64,000 nt of DNA from Sorghum bicolor (Eukaryota > Streptophyta > Magnoliopsida > Poales > Poaceae): positions 28,094,547-28,158,546 of the forward strand of contig NC_012873.2 in NCBI RefSeq assembly GCF_000003195.3, in the 5' to 3' direction. A model generated the notes under the pieces. The model had not been told where the DNA came from, did no database searches, and saw only the letters and a list, made by a program, of their open reading frames with translations. The position numbers were made by a program, and so were the translations under genes. Below are positions 57,641 to 64,000 of this stretch, one piece after another. Position 1 is the stretch's first letter. The number at the start of each line of letters is the position of its first letter.

Positions 57641-58425
57641 TCATTATGATTTAAACCCCTAGCTTTATGGCCATACGATGCTCCTTGGTGTTTTCTCTTG
57701 ACTATTTTCATAAAATCTACTAAGCTTAAGGCTAAATATTTTTGAAAATTTGAGGGTTTGAGAGAAGGCACTCATACCAGTTCCAATTTGTGTTTATTTG
57801 AGTCTTCTTGAAGTTGGAACTTGGTTGGGTAAAGGTTGGGCGAAGTTCAAAGTTGAAAAAGTAGCCAGAGGTGCACCGGACTCTCCTACAGAGCGTCTAG
57901 TGCGGTGAGTTTGCTGGACAGCACTCACCGGACGCAGGAACAGTGTCTCTACAGCGTCCGATGATGTGCGTCCGGTGCTCAGCCAGGCATGCCCTAGGGC
58001 ACCGGACGCAAAGGCCAGCGTCCGGTGGCCATTGTCCGGTGCTCAGCCGAATTAAAACACTCTCTGTGTTTTAGTCCGGTGGTCACCGGACGCGTCCGGT
58101 GCCACATTAAGAGCGTCCGCTGACCCCGCGTGGGCGCATATAACCCGCGCCTAGAGACCTTTCGCGGGCAATTTTCTTTCTTCCCCGCGACTTCACCCAA
58201 CCTCCGCCCATGCCCTAACTCGCCGATCCGCCGCCGCCGCCCGTGGATTCAAGCTTTCCCCGGCGAGATCTCTTCCTCCTAGTGCAAAATCTTCCCCAAG
58301 GGCTCCTCCATCCTCTCCTCGTGCCGTGAACTGATTCTCGCGTGAAGTTTTAGGGTTTGGGGTGAGCTCCTTTCTCTACGCACTTAAGGTGTGTGGTTTA
58401 ATGCCTAAACAAATTTGGATGTTGT
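57641..58425 (+). repeat. LTR-like DNA with CACCGGAC/GTCCGGTG repeats
   Basis: Between 57873 and 58125 the palindromic pair CACCGGAC and GTCCGGTG recurs many times, for example GTCCGGTGGTCACCGGAC at 58075-58092. Such palindromes are known from Sirevirus LTR promoters. A weak TATA (CATATAAC, 58137-58144) and a C-rich leader follow. It may be the S0 3' LTR. It shares AAGAGCGTCCG-TGACCCC with the LTR at 62810-64000 but is otherwise different. E6 interrupts it at 58426. Confidence 0.55.
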
Positions 58426-59824
58426 TGTTGACAATATTCTCCTTCGTTTACCCTTCATAGCACCTTGAGGAGTGCTGATATTTGGTAACGCAATAAGGAA
58501 ATGATCCGCAAGCGCACGGATATCGGTGAGCATTTCACTCGGGAGGTTATCTAGAGTTATCGTATTTATATTTTTACTACTGGGAGAAAGGGTGCATCTG
58601 ACTAACCAAATCTATTGCTACTATCCCTTTAGGCTACAAAGAATGTTTCTCGATGTGAGCGATGTATAGAGAAGACTGCAACCGTAGTCTCCTTCTAACC
58701 TTGGTAAGGATGATCTACTGTTCTATTGGGGAAGCTTACGGAATCTAGACACCACAAAGGATGTTCGACCCGCACCTATAAACCTACCCGTCCTGCTAAC
58801 GAGATGTGGGATGCAAAGGTAACTCGGAAATGTCAGGTTCCTCGCTACTACCACGGTCCAGCTAGTCAGGGGATATCTATGAGTACCCTAGCCCAAACAC
58901 CACGTTTACGCTAGCAATGATTACTCTAATACTCAACCGGAAGAGATTAAAGTAAACTCATAAACAAAAGAACAATAAAGCAAGAACTTACTGGAATTAG
59001 AAGTCGAATTACTGAAGAATCCTAGGAGCAAGCCTCGGGTACAACCTCGGAGTAGACACCGACAGGCCGGGCTTCCTCCGATGTACACCTCCACTCTATC
59101 TCTCTCAATCTAGTAGAAACTAGAAGATCTAATTCTACTCACATTGGATGCTAAGCCTAAAAGAAATTTTATTTAGAGGAGAGGTATTCCTTCGAGGGCT
59201 CCTCTCAACTCTATGATGAACTTGTTCTCCTCCAGGGGCCAGGGGTTCTGCTTATATAGTCCTCCTCCTCTGTGCATTTTTGGTTCAGCAGGCGATGTGG
59301 TACTAAACTTTCCGCCATATCTCATTAAAATGCACATAGGCCTTAATGGGCCAAAATCTGATTTGGGCCCAATTATCCCGCAGCTCTTTTATGTGGAGTC
59401 TTTCTTTTATTAATATCTCTTGATTCTGAACTCCAAATTTAGCAAATAATATATGCATTTCGATCAGCTCGACAAGATCTTTGTAATGGTGTACACCATT
59501 CTGGGATTGGTGCTTGTACCATGGCGGGCGCCCAAGGGGGGAGGGCGGGCGCCCTGCCCCCGGGCCCGTTCGGCCTCTCGTTCGTTCCAGTGGCTTCTGG
59601 AGACTTCCAGATGATAGAAAATTGCGCGGCACGTTAATATCTCTATGTAAACCCGACGTGTGGGCCTTTCCTTCAAATTTCCTAATAACCCCCTATAGAA
59701 ATAAACAAACACCAAAACTCGTGGAATTCTGTCAGATAAAACCCTAAGTCTAGGTGTTGGTTGCATTTGGATCCTTTTCTTTATTTATTTGATGATTATA
59801 TTTGGTACTTAAGGACCATCAACA
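58426..59824 (-). repeat. E6 3' LTR
   Basis: Related to the E2 LTR at its start (GATCCGCAAGCGCACGGATATCGGTG) region and strongly from about 59600 to its end. Minus-strand TATA CTATATAAG at 59251-59259. Perfect GGCGGGCGCCC boxes at 59523-59533 and 59544-59554, 21 bp apart as in E2. Confidence 0.8.
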
Positions 59825-61990
59825 AACTCCCCCAAGCTTACCTCTTGCTCGTCCCTGAGCAAGGATGGACTCAAGAGTTTCTACAATGGTTTCATGCCTT
59901 AAAAGTACACATGCGTTCAAGCAAGATCTCATCTCTGAGTTAGAATAAACTGTTAAGACTTAAAACTTACTCATTTTACCTTTCACCATGGGGCTTGTAA
60001 CAATCACTTTTGTCTTGAGCAGTTAAAAGATCGGTCAAGTCAAGCACCATGTCTCTTATTCTTTGATCAACTATAGCTCTATAGTTTTTGTAGATTTTCA
60101 AAATAAAACTCAGAGATTCCTTGTATGACTCTCTCAAATCTGTCTTTTATGGTATTTCTAGATCCTTACCAAGACAGTGATGATATACGCCTTCTCTCAA
60201 AGTATATAGTATTTGTGGTATGAGGCATAGTGATATTGCCTTCTCTCTCACCCTACTCTAATAAGGTTTCATATCTGGAGCACATAGGTGGGAGACAGCT
60301 AATACATACTTACAAGACATTTATTGCATAGTCAAACTATGGATCCAGAGAAACAAGTCAATAAGTCAAATCAAGATGTGCATGTGTGGCGAGTGAATAG
60401 TGTATGGTGATGATGGCGATAACAATGGTGAAAGTCTAATTCTACTTTTGCTCTTTTAAGGCGATACATACCTTTCTTGCACTTTGAAGCTTTTTGAAGA
60501 GAATGAGATGCTCTATATTTTCTTTTTCTTTCCTCTCAGGTGGGTATCTTGTACCCCTAATTCTACTATCGGACACTTGTCCATTTTTACCTCTCGTCTC
60601 ACTTTTTCTTTTCTTCGAGGTTGTGGGCACTTGCCCCTTTTTATTTCCTCGTATTTTTTCTCTTTTTTTTAGAGCACTCATCTCCTGAAATAATATAGCA
60701 AGTGGTAGTAACCAAGATAACTCGAGCATCATTACACAGGGAATAACAGGGATAGGATAATGTTTTTGGCTATTCTCTGCCGGATTAGGAGTAGAATACT
60801 TTTGGGTGGATCTGGAGATGGAAATGAGTGGATGTATGTGGATGCGTACTTCCGGAGTAGAAGCAGCATATACGAGTGAACGTGCAAGTGAATCTTGATT
60901 TTAACCACATGACAAGCTCCTAAGGGTCTACACAGCTTGACCACACTCAATGCTCATAAGCAGTAAAAAGTAAATGTATGGCTCAAAGTCTAGCAAGCAT
61001 GTATATATGGCTGTGGTAGGAATTTAAACTCTCATCATACAGAAACTCATCATGTGTTATTTTAAAGAATTTTAAAGATAAAATTCTCCAGAATTCTAGC
61101 ATCTCTAGGAACAGATAAACAGCAGCTCAACCTTCCCATATCATATACGTTAACGACTTAGACTTTAGATCAAGTACTCTTCCCACAAGTTCAGGTTTAG
61201 AGCAGGTTTAAATTATAACAGTTATGCCTAAACTTGAGAGAGATTTTAATTTTAAGAACTAGTCATGGTAGAGCAACTATTCATCATTTCCATGTGAGAG
61301 TTTATCATGAGGGTTCATAGCAAACTTTATTTATTTATTTATTTAGCCAACTAAGCAAAGATATATATGAAAGCACAAAATCTTTATTTGGGTTTTTATG
61401 ATTATGCATCTTTTTATTATTTGAATAAAGTATAAACGCGAGTACAAACACTTAGCTGGATAAATGGGGGTGCTCTCCCTAAGCTGGATTTTGACGTAAT
61501 TTCTTCTGATGTAGCTAGCAGGTGGCGGAGGTGTATTTGAATGTCGGCAGAACCCTGATAGCGATTAGGATGTCCTCCGTCTGCTAGTCTTCTTTGATCC
61601 TTGAATTCTATGGAGCTCAAATAGACAACAAAGCTTTGTGGAACTGGTTAAGTGTTAGCATAAAATCTCATTGCCTTTATCATACTGAGCTTCCTCCTAA
61701 TAAATTTTATTTAGCAGGCTCATGCACTTATTATTTATATTTTTATTGTAAGATGAAAACCTATTTATTTTATGCCACCACAGTCAGTATACCTATGGGT
61801 TTTTAAACCACAAGTCTACTCATATTTGGCTTACTATTTTTAACATTTTTATTTTCTTTTCAAGATAGCATGAACCTGGTTAACTAAGCAAACTATAATT
61901 GAATAATTTAGAGGAAAAGGATAACTACCAAGTTTACCTCTTGGCAAGGCGTTCGGTGTTTTTAAGTCCTCCGAACGGGACTCCTTGTGT
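59825..61990. other. E6 purine tract and internal non-coding region
   Basis: Collinear with 14988-17130 of E2 and clearly similar throughout, for example in the CTCTCAGGTGGGTAT block near 60532. No coding sequence is supported. Confidence 0.75.
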
Positions 61991-62760
61991 TTTCAGTTGT
62001 CCTGGGGTTCGCTAGGTGGCGTAGTCGGTGGTTCCGGCGGAGCCTCCTCTTCGTGTATAACTATCTTCTTTTCCTGACTCGGTGCTATGGTCTCCTCAGG
62101 ACAGTTCTGTGCAAGTTGTATGTCTTCAGGCCTTACCACTTATCCTTCGTAGTCTGCCCATCCGTCCTTGATGATTTTCCTCCTCTGGTTGCGGTTGTGT
62201 CGTGTTCTTCTCATCCTGATTTTGATAGTGTTGAGGAACGGTCTTCCAAGGATGATGGGTGGATCATACTCGTCTTCTCCCATGTCAATGACCTGAAAAA
62301 CCATCTGGAGCTGAATGTATGTTGGTTGTAGGGGCACGGTTTCATGCAGGAGCTGATAAGTGACTGCTGCCATTATGTTGACGTCAGATCCGATGTCGTA
62401 GAGTGTCTTCTGAAAAGACTATCCATTGATTGTGCAATTGATGCTTGGAACACCAGGGTCGTCCTTCTTGATCAGGAAAGGCGACTTGAGTCGACGATCT
62501 TGACCTCCTCCGACAAGGATCCAATGTTTTAAGTCTTCTGGACAAGACTTCTCACCGTCTTCATCCTTTAGGGGCATCATTTGATTAGGTGTGGACCTTG
62601 ACATCTGCACCTCTTGATACGGAGTCACCCATGTTCTTTGGTTGCTCAGCAGTTTGAAGTGTGGTGTTGGTAATATCCTGCTCAGTGTGTTTGTGCTCGT
62701 AGAACCAGGTCCTTCACTTGGTGGAGTCTGGGAGTTGTAAAACTCCTCCATGTTTTGCTT
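61991..62760 (-). pseudogene. E6 protease remnant
   Basis: On the minus strand GGGQDRRLKSPFLIKKDDPG (62430-62500 area) and PIILGRPFLNTIK match the second retropepsin-like unit of E2. Several frameshifts and a deletion remove the stretch between LQLQM and FQVIDMG. Upstream sequence (TPPSEGPGSTST) has no counterpart in E2. Confidence 0.75.
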
Positions 62761-62809
62761 GAAGTGTACCTGTTCATAGAGACAAGGCAGAGATCAAGTG
62801 CATGGGTCA

Positions 62810-64000
62810 TGTTGGTGGAAAACACCAAGAGAACCAAAAGTGTATTTGTTCTTCTCTATCATTAAGCATAGTTGAAAGCCCTAGTTTGGTTTTGGATAAC
62901 TGATGAAACCCTAGCACTAACCTCTATACTAAGTGTGCGTAGACTTAATGAGGTTGGTACATGCCAAGTGATGGAGCAAGTAATGATCATGGTGATAATG
63001 GTGATGACCACAAGATGATAAAGTGCTCAACTTGGAAAAGAAGAAAGAGAAAAACAAAACCCTATGGAGATCAAGGCAAAGGTATTGCTTAGGGTTTTGG
63101 TTTTGGTGATCAAGACACCATAGAGGGTGTGATCATATTTAGGATAGATAGCCGTACTATAAAGAGGGGAATTCTTTGGCTAAGCGGTTACCAAGTGCCA
63201 CTAGGTGTCATTGTTCATGTTCATGCATTTAGAACCTAGTGAGCTAACTTAACTCCTTCAAAGAAATTGTTTGTGAAAATGCTAACACACGTGCACACTT
63301 GTTGGTACACACGTTGTGGTGTTGGCACACTTTGAGAAGGAGGTGGAGTTTGAAGAGTAGAGAGAGGATTCGGCGCTTTTCGAGAAAATGAAGTGCATAT
63401 TTTCTATTGCGCCGGTGGGAATTTTTGGAGAAGTCGCGGGAGTGTTTCTCGCTGAGAAAACACTCACCGGACGCTGGCTTCTGGAGCACCGGACGCTGAG
63501 TCTGAGCGTCTGGTGCAGACAGTGCCTGACCCAGCTAGGGTAAGGCACCGGACGATAGGCACCGGACGCTGGCTTGAGCGTCTGGTGGTTAGCGTCCGGT
63601 GTGCGGGCGTTTTTGCGACCCTCTCTGCGCATGGGTCCGGTAAGCCCCGGACGCTACCGGTGCTTAGCGTCCGGTGACCCTGCGAGTTTGTGGAGCTCTC
63701 TGCGCATGAGTCCGGTGTGCACCGGACACATCCGGTGCCAACCTGCTCAGCGTCCGGTGCTCTGCAGGTTACCGTTAGACTCTGACACGCGGCTGACTTT
63801 GGAGCACCGGACGCAGGTGTTGAGCGTCCGGTGCCCCTTTAAGAGCGTCCGGTGACCCCATATTTCGCCCAGTGAAAGAGCCAACGGCTCTATTTGTTTG
63901 AGGGGCTATAAATACGTGTTTGGCCGGCTTGGGGCTCACACTCTTGGCATTCTAGCATACATAACATCCTTGTGAGCCTAAGCAAACACCTCCCACTCAT
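62810..64000 (+). repeat. Sirevirus-type LTR, left part
   Basis: Starts TGTTGGTGGAAAACACC. The block around 63030-63240 (GATCAAGACACC, TAGCCGTACTATAAAGAGG, GCCACTAGGTGTC) resembles Opie/Ji-type LTRs as I recall them. The array of CACCGGAC/GTCCGGTG palindromes runs from about 63464 to 63853, and TATAAAT lies at 63907-63913. The LTR continues past the window end. No coding sequence is supported. Confidence 0.65.
63464..63853 (+). repeat. Array of CACCGGAC/GTCCGGTG palindromes
   Basis: About fifteen or more copies of ACCGGAC or GTCCGGT in 390 bp, often joined to AGCGTCCGG, about 55-440 bp upstream of the TATA box. The arrangement fits a promoter-proximal U3 repeat. Confidence 0.7.

Larger units (their letters stand above)
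58426..62809 (-). mobile_element. E6: Athila-like gag-protease element related to E2, interrupted
   Basis: The 3' LTR is 58426-59824 (start within a TGTTG repeat, so accurate to about 6 bp), ending GGACCATCAACA. The AAGCTTGGGGGAGTT tract (59825-59839), the non-coding module and the protease remnant follow in the same order as in E2. The 5' part and second LTR are not in the window. A new LTR begins about 62810, probably an insertion in E6. No RT or integrase is seen in the part visible. Confidence 0.75.

Noticed and set aside
62810..64000. Host promoter at the right end of the window (TATAAAT at 63907)
   Set aside because: The sequence upstream is Sirevirus LTR-like with palindrome arrays, so the TATA box is that of an LTR.
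1..64000. tRNA, rRNA, CRISPR, organelle or bacterial insertions
   Set aside because: I looked for tRNA-like ends, array-like spaced repeats and rRNA landmarks and saw none. The short tRNA matches are primer-binding sites.

Overview
This window is plant DNA from a grass, most likely a large-genome panicoid such as a member of the Andropogoneae. That placement is an inference from the types of LTR retrotransposon present. I can support no host gene, tRNA, rRNA or CRISPR array. Almost every base belongs to LTR retrotransposons inserted into one another, and 5-bp target-site duplications (TSDs) plus LTR ends let me order the insertions.

Layout. A decayed Sirevirus-like Ty1/copia element (S0, + strand) is the oldest visible layer. 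Its pol is cut into pieces at 3-621, 12963-13326, 21533-23792 and 57462 onward. Three insertions split it. E1 (622-12957, - strand, TSD tcctc) is a 12.3-kb Ty3/gypsy element of the Tat/Grande type. E2 (13327-21527, - strand, TSD gacac) is a non-autonomous Athila-like element with gag and protease only. L (23793-57456, + strand, TSD gttaa) is a 5.1-kb LTR-like unit without gag or pol. L holds a second, inverted copy of itself, L' (25002-53543, TSD ccacc). L' holds a Tekay-type chromovirus, E5 (30049-53527, + strand). The 5' LTR of E5 holds E3 (30444-42826, + strand, TSD cactc), a second copy of the E1 family. That gives five nested layers: S0, L, L', E5, E3. To the right, 57641-58425 is LTR-like DNA with CACCGGAC/GTCCGGTG repeats. 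Next comes E6 (58426-62809), a relative of E2, and from about 62810 the start of another Sirevirus-type LTR that runs off the window.

What is most interesting. E1 and E3 each carry, besides gag-protease and pol, a six-exon gene on the opposite strand between pol and the 3' LTR. It has its own TATA box and encodes a plant-mobile-domain (PMD) protein with a proline-rich linker and a coiled-coil tail. In E3 all six exons are open and their summed length is exactly 956 codons, although the E3 gag and pol are broken. In E1 gag and pol are open, but the antisense gene has a 1-nt deletion. Both elements are saturated, in LTRs, introns and all coding frames, with the short motif ATCGGC/GCCGAT at roughly twenty times the chance rate or more. 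The neighbouring elements lack it.

Other points. The E5 LTRs appear to contain a spliced acidic reading frame joined through a GC-AG intron. E5 and L share a CTGAGTAC...GTACTCA hairpin about 20 nt upstream of a candidate 3' splice site. E2 has two tandem retropepsin-like domains. E2 and E6 share paired GGCGGGCGCCC boxes exactly 21 bp apart. Many inactivating changes are C-to-T or G-to-A, as expected of methylated, silenced DNA.
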